Assembly (NCBI GenBank): GCA_950106755.1 | Contig: OX467092.1 | Coordinates: 27,790,582-27,854,581 of the forward strand | Length of the DNA stretch: 64,000 bases | Direction of reading: 5' to 3' | DNA from: Climacium dendroides | Lineage: Eukaryota > Streptophyta > Bryopsida > Hypnales > Climaciaceae | Shown here: positions 22,330-35,000 of the stretch, one piece after another | Layout: every line of letters starts with the position of its first letter | How positions within the stretch are numbered: the stretch's first letter is position 1 | Position numbers and translations under genes: made by a program | Notes under the pieces: generated by a model | The model's database searches: none | Told to the model about the DNA's origin: nothing | What the model saw: the letters and a program-made list of their open reading frames with translations, nothing else

Positions 22330-23403
22330 ACAATTTTTCAGAGCACTTTACAAAGGAAAACTGTGAATCTCTGAACACTACGCTTGGCGCTACGGCTCAA
22401 ACTGAAGGAGTTTCTTGAGAAATGTAAACACAACAACTCGGGCCAACCAGTCTGAACCAAGAACCAAGCCTTCAGTTAAAGCATCGTTTAATGACATCAA
22501 GCCATCCATGTAAGTGAACACCTCCCCAGAAGAATTCATAACAACAATTGGCAGGTTGTCCTCTAAGCTACTCCTATTACTTCCTGTCGATCTTCTTTAC
22601 ACGGTTTCTCGAAGAAGGGACCTCTAATATGCTAGTACTGCATGTGAATTCCCATCTGATACAATTCTATCAACATGGCCTTCCAGCTTTGGAATGCGCT
22701 TAGCTTGTTTGAGCTCGTGATAATCACCATTAGAGCTTTGGGTATTGTATTTTTGAGCACTCATTGGTATTCTCTTCGTTGATTGTATCTTCCCTAAGCC
22801 TCGTGCAAAATCTTGGTTCATGTCACCTCCAAACTCAGCTTCTCTACTCATCCCTGTAAAATCTGCGAATCTTCCAGCGTCCATGTCGCCAAATGCCGAG
22901 GGTCCATTTAGTGTTCTTCTAGCACTTCCAGGTCGAAAGCCTGACAAATTAGGTTGATGGTATGGTGCAGCATCCGATGCCTGATGAGTAGGATCCCTAT
23001 AGGAAGGGGGATCAACCCCGACACGTAAGGGCCAACTTCCACCAGTGGAATGAATCTTGGAATAACTGTTTTCAACTGTAAAAAAGAATGGCGTCAGTTA
23101 GTTCGTACACAAAAATTCCCTAGAAATAGAAAGAACCTTCTGCTTGGTAATGCACACAAGGCAATACAAAATTCAGGGGGCAAAAAATAGGGCATATTCT
23201 TTGTTGACTCGAGCAATTACCGCGTGCTTGGGAATTTGAAGTCCAAGACCCTTGATCGTCAACAGAAACACCCTTTAGCATGCTCTCAATAACATTTACT
23301 TGTTGACTAGCTTATAACATACTTTGTAAGCTTCTTTCAAGAGGACCTTCTGACGACTTCCTCTGCAGTATACTTGACGATGGCCTCGATACACGATTAG
23401 TAT
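22330..23403 (-). pseudogene. CLASP: CLASP pseudogene, middle part (downstream of CACTA insertion)
   Basis: Continuation of the minus-strand CLASP fragment below the inserted CACTA element. CLASP is a microtubule-associated TOG/HEAT-repeat protein that stabilises cortical microtubules. 23,403-23,221 encodes PLERSLQSML*ASQQVNVIE and SMLKGVSVDD, then a GTAATT donor. 23,075 onward, after a TTTACAG-type acceptor, encodes LRVGVDPPSYRDPTHQ, then an Arg/Ser-rich linker, then YMDGLMSLNDALTEGL and GSDWLARVVVFTFLKKLLQ. Plant CLASP has SVLQSSKQ, GVDPPSSRDP and SLNEALNDGL...DWCARVAAF in that order. In-frame stops replace expected Q at ML*AS and at AY*RSLL; more stops and a frame break follow LLQ. Recognisable sequence ends near 22,330 and the C-terminal third is absent. 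Confidence 0.85.
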
Positions 23404-24590
23404 CACTATAAGAAATCAGTGTTTTTTTTAACAACGGAAAAAACGTGCTGTGATGTTTAATTTAACAAGGACGATGCCTGTAGTGACGTCTAAAAAAATC
23501 CGTTTAAAAAAACGGGCCAAAAACGTGTCATGTTATGTACTAAAACGTGCTTAAATTTTTTGTGACATTGAAAACAACAGGGTCACCCAAGAGTTTCTGA
23601 GAGTGCCATGTGGAAGGGTTTTGGCATCCACGTAGGATTTTTAACGATGGATAGGGACACGTTGGACAATTTTTTCATCCACCGACGTTGTGACGTGTCC
23701 AATGACGTGGACCCCTAAATATCCGACGCGGAAAATAATTTCCGGTGCACGCAGCCTATGTGGCAGCTGACGTGGCACTCTTCTGCGGTACATGTCGGTG
23801 TTCTGTGTGATGTTCTCTGGGACGTCACATTTGACAGGAGGATGTTTTAAATGACATCAGAGTCAACGAGAATGTGCTTTAGGAAACGACCTGGGTGGAC
23901 AATATTGTAGAATTTATTCTTTGCTGAAATCGCAGACATCGTCCACATACACGTCTATTGTGACATTAAGTAGAGCAACCCGTGTACTGAGGTATGCATT
24001 GTTTTGCGCTCAGTGTTCCGTTCGACACGCACAGTGACATCTGCAGTGTTTTCTTGAGCATTACAGAAGACATACAATGCGAGAGGAAGGATGTTTTCTC
24101 GAACGAAATGAACAACGTGAATCATAAACCTCAACATCAAAGACGATGTCCTCTACAGCCCATATACATGAGTGAATGGAAGATTGAGATATGTGTCTTT
24201 GTAAGAGATGTCCAAGCATAGAAGCTTGTGTTTTCAATGGCATTGGGATTATAAGGCCACTTGCCAACTTCTGCACAAAATAGCTATGCACATGCCCATA
24301 GTCTAATACTACGAAGAAATCCACAACAACATTCACTACAGCACTTTCGATGAAAACATGGTGCGTTCTACTCAATGTTCTGAATAACATGCTTGACCAT
24401 CATATGCGATGTGAAGTTGGACACGCTGTGGCAAACAGGGACTCACTTCTTCCGAGGTGCATCCGATTTCTTGACAACAGCAGCCTGCATCGTACCACAC
24501 CAAGTCAAAACCAGCAGTACCTACTCGTGCATGTTTATTTCTGGGACTCTTATACAACCACAACAAATGTCAACGAATGCTACACTTGCA

Positions 24591-25650
24591 TTATTCTTTT
24601 AAGTTGCATACAAAAACAACTGAAAGTATGGGTGAATGGAATGCAGCCTTCCTAACCTTTTTAGTGGGTTGGGTAGGTTTAGGAAGACCCACCGCTTTGG
24701 GAATTGCTGCCTTCGGTGTAGCCTTCGTGCCCTTCGCAGCTTGCGTGGTCTTCACATCACGCCGAGGCCGGCTTGAGGACTCATCAGGGACTTCAATGTC
24801 TTCCTGGAACACCATCACACAATTATTATTCACTTTTGACATCCTCTAATTACCTACACTTCCTAGCCTTACCTGAGCACCATTGAGGCACTTGCTTTCT
24901 TGTAAGATGCACATAGTTATTGTAAAACATACCTGCGCATTCAATGGAATGGGGGACTGAAAGGAAACTTCAACTTCTGCTTACATACTATTCTAATGTA
25001 CTCGCTTTGAAAAGAACAGGCTGAGCCCTAGAGTGCATCAGCATCTACCACTAGTGACGTTCACTTCGATGTCCAATTTGACACGCACTTCTAAAAAAAA
25101 TTGAAGCATTGCAAACAAACGCTACTACGCTACGACACCATCTTCATATAAGGCAATTCATGGAAATAACATCACTAGCCTAACAAAGGGAGTGCTTCAC
25201 GTCGGTCACTTGGCACTTAAAATGGAAAGAGAGACGTCGCATCACCTGTTGCTCCGTGGAGGTCTCCATCGTGCTTCCTCTCCTCTCAGATGTTGCCTGC
25301 GCCCCGGAGTCTTTGACTATGGCGTACACATCTTCCACTCCTTGCTGACCTTCAGCAGTTTCAGGGATCGCAACTTCACCGGCGCCTTCTACCTGCTCCT
25401 CCTCAGCGTTAGCTACAACATCATGAACAACATCGTCTTCAACAGCCCTCTTGTCGGAGTTAATATCAACAACAACATCGTCTTTGACATTGCTTTGGCC
25501 AGCTATGGGGATTGGCTCAACGACATCTACAGGAACTGTGGGCTGCAACACGGGCACAAGACAGTGCTTCTGTGCCATTTTCGACGCCTCTGCCCTAGGT
25601 GACGTGAGAAGTGGTGGATTCCCTGCCCCGATAGGCGAGGATGGCTCCAT
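24591..25650 (-). pseudogene. Possible TNPA-like remnant within the Pack-CACTA element
   Basis: Two minus-strand blocks. 25,650-25,180 encodes an acidic, Val/Asp/Glu-rich low-complexity segment (VEDDVVHDVVANAEEEQVEG). 24,842-24,591 encodes a basic Ala/Pro/Lys-rich tail (EDIEVPDESSSRPRRDVKTT, then KGTKATPKAAIPKAVGLPKP). Such a compositionally biased second gene is common in CACTA elements, but no diagnostic domain is visible. They could instead be part of a captured gene. Function is not assigned. Confidence 0.35.
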
Positions 25651-25837
25651 GACATCCAGGGTCCCCTCAGCACTTGCTTTAAACTGACTTGCGAGGATCT
25701 AAAATTATTAAAAACAATGGAAATTTCACGTAAACCAAATCCGTATCCACTCTAAACATCGGTTTGAGGCAAACACAAAGCTTAGTTTTTACTTAGTGAT
25801 GGACTCTAAACTAAGCATGAGCAAGGAAAAGTAAGCT

Positions 25838-26945
25838 TGCCTAGAGCATCGTTCCATCACCACCTAAAGTGATGATCAGGTCCAGTCACTCGTCGATGTC
25901 CTTCAGTTGATCCTCTACCAACAAAAATTCACAATGTATAATCCAATTAAGTCAATTGATGATATTCTGTCCTATTCTACTGAATTAGAAATAAGCTGGA
26001 CAGCCATATGTAGCTTCCATATTGTCATCAACGTGCATCGATAGTTCCAAACATCAAAACCAGGTCAGAAATTTCCAGACGTACAACTTAGGTAATTGTA
26101 AACGCATTGTCTTGGGGTCTTCGGGGATTGAAGTAAGACTCACTATTTGCATGGTGTTAAAAATATGTGAACCATTAATGCTGCAACATAGATGTCTAAA
26201 AGCAACTTCAAAGATTATACCTGTCTCATACGTCTGGATGAATTCAAAGTTAGTACTATCCTCCAGCAATTCTGCCTTGACTCTTGCTTCCACATAAACA
26301 TTAGCAATATTCTGTTCTCTGAGCCACCTACAGATCATGGTTGACGTACTCAGTACAGGAGCCAAGACCATATATAGCACTGACTGTCAAACTCCACTCG
26401 CGGTAAGAACTCTCCGCAGAGATGCAAGGCGTCTGCACGATGTAAAATACATGCTATAGTAAACAAAATAAGCAAGAAGATACGTTTGAAAATTTGATGC
26501 ACATTTTAGATAAAGTATGAAAATTTTCAAGACGCCCCAGCTGACTATTCTGCAAGATCTGTAATGATTCACTTACCAAACCATTTCTTTACAAAGCCTC
26601 TACACGGCTGCTGCATTTGGCTTCAAGAGAATGAACACAGATTGAGGTAGAGACTTCCAAACCAAAGTAATCTATCAAATAGAGGGATGGCTTGTGAGAC
26701 TATCATACTGTCGAGAGAAAACGGTGCACAAGAAGAGGCCGCGCTCGGTTGAATCAAATTCATTGACATGTTTGAACGAAAAAATACAGGACAATTCAAA
26801 TGCATCAACATCGCAAAGGAGAGTACCTGTTTGTTGCTTCGGATTTCTGTCTTGATGTCGCTAGATTCAAACAAGACAAGGTTGTGATACTGCGTTTCAT
26901 TCCTCTTGTCGACGAGATCCCAAGTGAGTGTAAATGATGCCTGCG
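25838..26945 (-). pseudogene. NAD kinase gene fragment, four exons, decayed
   Basis: NAD kinase phosphorylates NAD to NADP using ATP. Four exon-like blocks with splice-like borders read in the order of plant NADK. 26,945-26,827: DKRNETQYHNLVLFESSDIK...RSNKQ, then GTACTC. 26,671-26,577: ITLVWKSLPQSVFILLKPN, AAAV*RLCKEMV, then GTAAGT. 26,327-26,221: WLREQNIANVYVEARVKAEL, LEDSTNFEFIQTYET, then GTATAA. 25,914 to about 25,838: DIDE*LDLIITLGGDGTML*. The last contains the GGDGT nucleotide-binding signature. Plant NADK has Q where the first stop lies (V-Q-LC-EMV) and W directly after GGDGT-x-L. The N-terminal region and the catalytic half after GGDGT are absent. Retained introns show it was copied as DNA, not mRNA. 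Confidence 0.87.
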
Positions 26946-27423
26946 CTAGAAAAAATACACTGGTACGTAAATATATTGATCGACCGCTAGTGGTTACGCA
27001 TAGACGACCTGCAAATATGTAAAACAAGGAACATTTCAACAATAATGCAAGCAATGAGGAAGTTTTGAAGCCTTGAACCCAAGCAGTAGCCTCTTGGGAA
27101 CTTCAAGTACACCACAAAGATCTACCATCGATCAGCCTTACCAGGCGTGCGAAGAGAAATTCAAACCAGAAAAGAGTTTGACAACCGTAAAGAGCACCGA
27201 CAACGATGTCCTACAGAAGAAGCACAAAAGTTTGATACAAGGAATCGAGAGATGGTAAGGCGGAAACCGTGAAACCCTAATCCAGCAATGAGAAGCAAAA
27301 GCCAAAACGCAAATGGAGTTCCAGAAGACCACACCTTGTTAGTGAGTTGGTGGAAGTCACGACTCACGACTGATTTGAAAATCATCCCCTGTGGAGTTAT
27401 CATCAGACTATCATCAGACTGTC

Positions 27424-27643
27424 TTTAACCCTTAAACGACGTCGAGGATGTTTTTCGGTCAATGAATGACAAAGAATCTCTCCATGCAAGACAGAAGTGC
27501 AACTATTCATCCTTCAAATTTTGTGAAAAAAGGACTGTAACTTGTCTTTCAATGAGTGCTTTTTCATTTTTTTAAGCCAATAATTCATATGGTACCCAAA
27601 GAGATGATTTCCACAGTGACCAGCTTGTCATTTAAGGGTTAAA
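27424..27643. mobile_element. MITE-like element, TIR TTTAACCCTTAAA
   Basis: The left end tttaacccttaaacgac and right end gtcatttaagggttaaa are inverted repeats of about 17 bp around a 0.2-kb non-coding body. A second related copy lies 260 bp away. Confidence 0.65.
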
Positions 27644-27901
27644 CTTAAGATTAGTCCACGTTTTATTTATCCATTTGTGTTTGAAGCACTTTGTTTAAAA
27701 GTTTCATACAGTTGACTCAATTGACTTGCCGGATGGTGGAGCCAAATGCTCGATTGGCATGTAGAATTGGAGACTAGGGCCACACTAATTTTCATGTGCC
27801 CCACTGTGGACATGCCAAAAAGGGACACCAAGTGGGGTATGCAATGTCAGGTAGTTTTGTAGCTTACAAAATCAAACTACGTACAAAAATTCAAAGTTTG
27901 A

Positions 27902-28130
27902 TTAACCCTTAAATGTTGAGGTGGACATTTGGTGTCTAATGGATGACAGAGAATTTTTTTATATAGGACATAAGTGTAGCTATTCATCCTTGAAATTTTG
28001 TGTGAAAAGAGGAGACTTTTTACAATATTTTGACTTCCAATGAGTGCTTTTGGAAATTTTTAAAACAATGATTCCTACGGTATCAAAATAGATGATTTCC
28101 ACAGTCACTAGTCTATCATTCAAGGGTGGA
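27902..28130. mobile_element. MITE-like element, second copy, right end decayed
   Basis: Starts ttaacccttaaatg and its body matches the preceding element (shared gcaactattcatcct-like and gatgatttccacagt blocks). The right end is decayed to atcattcaagggtgg. The orientation is the same as in the first copy. Confidence 0.6.
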
Positions 28131-30137
28131 ATGAGAATTGAATCCATCAACCATTGGACGCTTTCAAAAACATCTCCAACTTACTTTAAGTGTTTGGTTG
28201 AGTACATAAACTATTTATATGCATATGGGGTGGTAGGATGTAGAACAAACCATGTGGAATAGTACAAATTAGAATTAATAGGAACTTGACCACTTATAGT
28301 TAAGTCAAAAGTAGAAATTGTGTTTAAAGTAGAATTTTAGACTTCTACTAGCAGTTGATACTTGCTATGCTACGCATTCACTATTAGAATTTCATTAGAA
28401 TTTTTATGTATTAGATAGAATGCAAAGCAAGAACTTCAATAAATCTTCAAATAAAAATTACTAAAATCTTCATATAATTTTTTTAATAAATAATCATATA
28501 TTGAAATAAACAATAGAAATTTAATGAAAGATGAATGAAATACATACAATGATGGATACGATAAAAGATACACATACATTAGAATGCATTAGAAATTTGA
28601 CTCAATTGTTACAAACAATGGCAATCCAAATAGAAGAATTTAAAGGAAAAAACTTGTAAATCTCAAAAGCTTTGTAAACAATTTAATTGTTGTGAAATCC
28701 AAAATCGGTTCAATCCAATAAATTTCTTAGATCATTTGGTAGTAGAAATAGAAAATTGAAATCAAAAGCTCAAAGCTCACAAAAGCACAAAATTATAGAA
28801 ATGCAAAAGAAGTATAAAGCCATGAAAAGCAATGGAATTGCTACCTTTATAATATCACCATATTGATCCTCTTTAATATCACCTCAATTGCAACGACTAT
28901 ATTATTTCTATAATATCACCCTTTGTAGAAAGTGATATTACAGAGGTGATTGCAAACTGCTACTCTATTTCTGTAATATCACATTGTGTGAAAATATGAT
29001 TTCTATGTATGCATGATTGGAAATATTTTTATAAAATAATTAAAATAGTTATTTTAAAGACTTATTGAAATCATTATCATGCATTCTATTCAAATATATC
29101 AAATTTTTACTAATATGTGATACAATGAATGCGTCACATAGCAAGCACGAGCCCCTAGTATTAATGATAGCATTTGTGATATTACAAAGGGACTTATGAT
29201 TTTAGTAGTATGATTGTGTAAATAAAGATTGTAGCACACAACAAATGGAGTGCCACAACTAACACCAAAAATTTGTTGTGCCTTAAATTGTTGATGATCT
29301 ATTGTAAAATCCCTTAAGTGATCGGGTATGGGTACATTTACTTTAATTTGCACATTGTGTGCCACGCCTCTTGTTCCAGTGTGTAATGTTGTGCATCAGA
29401 AGCAACAAATTATTAAGTTTCAGCAAGGTCCAAGATATTGTTAACTATTTTGAAGTATATTGTATTCAAGTTTCAAAGTGAGATATTAGGAAGACATTTA
29501 ATGGTAATAATATATTGACCTAGAAACTTTGAGAATTTTTAATTTTTTGTATCACTTTGCACATGGGTAGTTCATACTTCAAAAACACTCTAGAAAAATG
29601 GATGTGTCTCACAGTCTTTGCAATTTAATGATTTGATTTGAAATCTATTTGAAAATTTATAAAAAAAAATTGAAGAAAATAAACCTCAAACAAGAAAAAA
29701 AAATCCTTGTATGACTTGCGTGTTTTGAAGATAAATTCATTGATTTGGACTTTGTTTTGTAACCATTGATCCAAATTCTATGAATTATGTCTTGTATTGC
29801 AGACAATCTTTGTGTCCATCTATTTGCAAAATTTGAACTATATGATGAAATAATTGAGATTGCAATTGCTTGTCTAAAATTGATTAAAGTCCCCAAGGAC
29901 TTTTCAATAAATTAAACACATTTTCTAGTAGACATTTTTATAGTGGTCATATTTATATATTAAAATTTAAAGGTTTTACATCTTAAAATGATACAAGCAA
30001 TCCTTAGAATGTCCAAGAGCTTATAGATACAAAAACAATATTAAACATAATTGTCAAGTTGTCTTACAAAGAAAATAGTATGTGTGCATATAGAGAGATG
30101 AATATTTAAAATATATATGCTCTCTAATCACAGATAC
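28131..30137. other. Non-coding AT-rich part of the Pack-CACTA element
   Basis: No gene is recognised. A small cluster of inverted words (taatatcacc and its complement ggtgatatta) at 28,845-28,985 suggests a degraded hairpin element. The minus-strand frames at 29,099-29,365 and 29,657-29,896 have no family signature. Confidence 0.45.
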
Positions 30138-30378
30138 ATGCCATATTTAACTACTTTTGGACTTTGCATAGTCCAAAATTGGTAAAGGGACATCTAAGAC
30201 AGTTGTAGATTTTGATTTCTATAGATTTTAAGAATCTAGATATGATATAGATTTTGGACTAGGTATTTTGAAAAATGTACAACAAGTTTAGATTTTAGAT
30301 ATCTATGACAACCGGAGATCTCCCGTTGGACAAAGTCCAAAATTCCCTGAAAAGTCCAAAAGTAGTTAAATATGGCAT
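30138..30378. mobile_element. MITE with inverted repeats of about 28 bp
   Basis: The left end atgccatatttaactacttt continues with tggactttg, and its reverse complement forms the right end (aaagtagttaaatatggcat region, 30,351-30,378). ATAC flanks the element on both sides, a possible short target duplication. The body is non-coding with internal repeats of tagatttt. Confidence 0.7.
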
Positions 30379-30839
30379 ATACACCAATTTCTTTTTAAAT
30401 TAAAAAATGGCTAAAATATTATTTTTTGTGTCTTTTTTCCTCCGCAAAAGATAATGCCCATCTGTCTTCCACATTCAAATAGATATTGTAATTATAGTTC
30501 TACTATCACCAAGAAGCCCTTGCATAGTATATATATTCTATCATTGTACAAACTATTGTGCTTTTTTGATCATTCATTTGGCCTGTACAAAGTCATTTGT
30601 AATTATTTTGCAAACCTAATACGCTTTTGTTGTTGGTAAAGTACTTTGCAGAGGATGGATGAAACACTAAATTGGATTAGAATGTGGTAGAATACCTTCT
30701 CTACATAAGTACCTCCCAATTGGATCAATTGAAAAGTGAAAATAATGTTTACTTTATCTAAAAAAAAGTACGTTCTATAAATACATCCTCAAAAAGTACT
30801 TTTCTGACGTACTTTGTAGGGGGGTGTAATGTGCTTTCA

Positions 30840-31330
30840 CCCTATGGAGACTGCAAGTCACTTCCGAATTGTTTGGGCCATCCCTAAACCCAGGTGGGAA
30901 AGCACTTCCTGGCACTCCCCACACGACCATTCACCCCAATTTTTTGGGGGGAACCCCCGAGCCCCAACCCAATGGAATGAACTTGGCCATAACCCCCCCA
31001 TGTTCTCACCATTTAAATTTTTTCCCAACTCTCTAAATCCAAAAAGCACTGGGAAGAATTCACTGTGGGGACTTCAAATTACTCCCAAATTGTTTGGGCC
31101 ATCCACGAACCCCCAATAGAAAGCACTTCTTCGCACTCCCCGTACTACCATTCACCCTCATATTGGGGGGGACCCCCAAGCCCCATCCCAATGGAATGAA
31201 TTTGAACTGGACACCCCTATATTCTCCCCATTTAATTTTCTCCCCATTTAATTTTATCCCAACTCTGTAAATCCAAAAAATATTGGAAGGAATTCACTAT
31301 GGGGACTGCAAGTCACTCTCCATTTTATGG
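30840..31330. repeat. Two-plus tandem units of about 230 bp
   Basis: Unit one begins near ggagactgcaagtcacttcc (30,845), unit two near ggggacttcaaattactccc (31,066) and a partial third at ggggactgcaagtcactctc (31,301). Each has ttgtttgggccatcc, gcactcccc, ccattcaccc, aatggaatgaa and cccaactctgtaaatccaaa in order. Both long units are non-coding. They lie near the right end of the Pack-CACTA element. Confidence 0.75.
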
Positions 31331-32019
31331 GGCCTAATTTGCAATTTCAAAGCCAATGGAATAATGTCACATTGATCCCAACACTCCCAAGTAATCTCCA
31401 TTTTCTGTTCTTAAAACCCATCTCCAAATAATATTGCGTAACTTCACCTCTATGATAAGGTTATCCCAATGAGTCTCCATTTTTATTTCCCATCTTTCAT
31501 GTTTTAGGACCTAAAATATTTAATTCTGTACATCCTTTTTATTTTGGCATACCCTAGACTTGTAACACCAAAACACATTTGTTGAGTCATTACATGTGTC
31601 TATGTCACTTTCATCCTACCTTGTACCCATGACTTCACATCCTCCTAGAAAGCCTGAAATTTTACACCCTCAAGCTCTTTCCTGTACTGATCAGGTGTTT
31701 TCCCTGTAGGGCAGCACCCCCCCTGCCCTCTCAGTGACAGCAGTGCACCTGCCCGTAGTAAAAGACGCACCAGTGGCTGACGTGGCCGATTCGTGTTTTT
31801 TTGGACGTCATCTGAAACGTCCTTTATTTTTTTTGACATAGTGGAAAACACATCCGTTCAAAGTGACATCCCTATATTTCCTGACGTCTATTATGATGTT
31901 TCAGATGACATCACAAAAAATTGTCCCTGAACTGCGCGTTCGTCCAAAAACGTAGTGACGTCAAAAATAACGGTGATGTCACAGCGTAACGCAGAAAAAA
32001 ACATGGGTTTCTTATAGTG

Positions 32020-35000
32020 TATTATAGCCATTCATAGAAGCAGTTTGAAGCCCATTTGACGAATTACATAGCCCAGATGATCTAGTATTGTGAGTAATCG
32101 CAAGAGCTGGTATGCCAGTGGAATTGCGAAATGGAATGCCAAGAGGATTGCAAAATTGGTGAGTGTCATGGATGGTAGAGTGGCCATATTTCTTGAGGAT
32201 CCCTCCATCCTCATCATTTATTACCTGCAAAAAAGAAAACACATTATAAATTTACAATATTCAAGTTGGAGAGAAACAAAAGAAATACAAGAGAATAACG
32301 AGAGCATTTGGACATTTGATTAATGAAATTACAGGCTATTCACATGCCATAAATCTCACCCTCTGAGTAACAGGATCGAATGCTTGATAAAGACGGTGTG
32401 CCCGATCAGGCCAACACCTAGCAAAAACCCGATAACACTGCCTCGCTAAAGAGTGCACCTGCAACATAATCGATAGGAGAATTCTTGGGATGAGACTAAG
32501 ATGTACCACTCACCCAGAGCGTACAAACTATGACTTCATAGTTTCCATGTTCGTGCAAATTTAGAAAAATATATTCCAAAACATAGTTGGTCCAACAAAC
32601 TAAATACAATGAACCGCCCAGCAATGCAAGAGGAGTATCTGACCACAACTACACCACAATATCGCATCAAGATAGCAAGACCAACTGTACCTCACTCATC
32701 GCATCTCCGCAGCAGCATTTGATAAGATCCTCATAAAGCTCGGCTGAGCGCTGCATCTCTGGTGAATCAAACCACTACTCCAACACCAACAACAAGTACT
32801 CACAGCACCTTCAAGGGCCAAAATTTACACAATTAGGTTGCAGAAAGCTGTACCGGTCAAGATTTATAACATTCTCAGCCATACAATGATATCCGTCCCT
32901 CTCAAATTTCGAGGGGTTGAAGGTAAGCTCTACTGTCTTGATTAACACATAAATCAAACGAAATACCTCGTCCGCAGCACTGCATTCCGGTCATGTTTCG
33001 CCAATTCAACCATCTTGGGAAGAACTCGGGCAACTTTGCAATGTTGTAGCATCTAATGCACCAGCAGACAAGTAATGAAGAATTCATAACTAAATTCACT
33101 TTCTTCACATTGCAGACTCTGAGGCTATGAACCATTCTTCCAATACAACATTCTACTGAGGTGATATGGATTTTGGAGGCAAATTCATAGGTCGTTCAAG
33201 CGACTAACAATTCACCAATATCGAACCTCATGATCTATACTCACAAAGAGACATTGATGTGAGCAAATGCTAACCGACACTCTTAAAGTACACCTCAAAA
33301 AGAACAGTCGTGTAATCCTTTCATCTTTTCCTCGCCTTTAGAAGATAGATCGTCCCTTCGTGCACCATCAAGCTGTGTACCAGCTTTCATTGAAGAAGGA
33401 GCGCCATTTTTATACCTACGTGGTCGGGATAAGTTAAAACCAAGTGTTCGGATATTGAGTGGTGAGTAGATTCACATCTCGTGGCATGTTCTCATGAACA
33501 AAATTCAGAATGACAGTTCCGCCAAAAATCAATTGACTCCAAGAATAGAACGAAAGGGATTCAAGACGTGCTGCATAGTCATGATTCAACTAATCTGGAA
33601 AACAAAGTAATAGAATCCTGGATAGGAGTCTGATTAAGATTGGCCTAGTGTTGAGAAACTCTTAAAGTATCTTGAACGACAAAGACATCTACATTGTAAA
33701 CTCCCAAGAGTAGAGCTCTTCGCCAAATAGACATCGAACTTCTCGACGTAATACTAGACTTCCAAAAACGGAAAGCGGGTAGTGCATCCCTTTCATTGAA
33801 CTAGCAATAAGGTACCTTTTCCTCCTGACTCCTCAATGGACGAAACCGTAGTTTCTCCCCGGAATTGACTGCATCTGCAGCTCCAGTGTCATCTGATGCC
33901 CGAGAAGGCAATACTGCATCTCTTTGTCTTACAACAAATCTGAAAAAACAAACAAAAATAAAGCATCAATCAAGAAATCTCAGCAGGAACTTAACAGTCT
34001 ACCTCAGCTAAGACACAGAGATATTGAAACAAAACGTATGACAAATTAATACTGAATGAAGATTTTTTTTTAAAAACTGGATTGATGTCCATCAGAAAGA
34101 CACTTCAGCTATATATTAATCTATGCAAACGGAGTAAAGAACTTGATAGCATGCAATCGGGACAAACCGTTGAGAATCTTCAGGTTCTTGTTGTCCTCCA
34201 ATTTTTGAAGCCTGTTGCTGCTTTAGCTGCTCCAACTGCAACCGTAAAACTTCAGTTAATGCGTAGCCAACCACAAAAATAAATCAAGTAGAAACTGTGA
34301 TACTCGGATAAAGTTTCACTTTGGTCCAGTACTGAGCAAGTTCAATTCCAGGTGTACAATTAAGAAGTGCAAAAACTGACAGTCACATAGGACATCTTAA
34401 AATGCACAAGCTAGGAACAAGAAATTAAGGTTTAGGGTATCTTGAAATGCACAACCCAGGACTAAAAATATATTAGCAAGATTTTAAAAATTCCCCTCTT
34501 ATACATATTATATTCAATCAATGGATATTAAAATGTAATGCAATCACACAAATTGAAAATAAGATTCAAAAAAATGGACACAATCTCATAAAGGGAACTT
34601 GCTGCTGTACTTTGTTGCACCTGTGAAAGAATAGTGAACAGACATCATATATCAGTGTCGCTAAGAAAGCAAAAAGAACCAATACTTCTATACACTCTGT
34701 TCAATCCACGCACAGCTGACCAAGTGTCAATGGATGCCTATTGACACAAAACACTAAGAAACTCCTATGTCGGAGTCATTCTCTCAATAATTGTTTGACC
34801 CTCGATACTCATCAAAATTAAAAAATACGATACCTGTCAAAAATAGAAAGATGGGCATACAAGTCATTTCCGCAATGTTTACTAGCACGTACCTCCTGCA
34901 ACTATTCCTTCTATTCTTTGCAAGGCTGACATCCTTATCGACCAATCTTGCGCTTGTGCAAGCATGCTTGCTGCTTTCTCAAACTCCTTCGCCAAGTCCT

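Larger units (their letters stand above)
23404..32019 (-). mobile_element. CACTA element carrying NAD-kinase fragments (Pack-CACTA)
   Basis: The left terminus CACTATAAGAAA and right terminus TTTCTTATAGTG are perfect inverted repeats and are flanked by the 3-bp duplication TAT (23,401-23,403 and 32,020-32,022). Both ends are followed inward by short repeats around GACGTC and AAAAACG, typical CACTA subterminal structure. The 8.6-kb body holds minus-strand TNPA-like pieces (24,591-25,650), a multi-exon NAD-kinase fragment (25,838-26,945), several MITE-like elements and tandem repeats, but no tnp2. It would therefore need a transposase supplied elsewhere. The insertion lies in a CLASP exon. Confidence 0.9.

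Noticed and set aside
22159..22374. Plus-strand ORF with GSEVGSRTRAGSG repeats
   Set aside because: It is antisense to the end of the CLASP remnant, short, and contains simple repeats; no independent support.
24350..24655. Overlapping frames on both strands near 24.0-24.7 kb as genes
   Set aside because: They overlap each other in opposite directions, lack family signatures, and lie in CACTA non-coding DNA.
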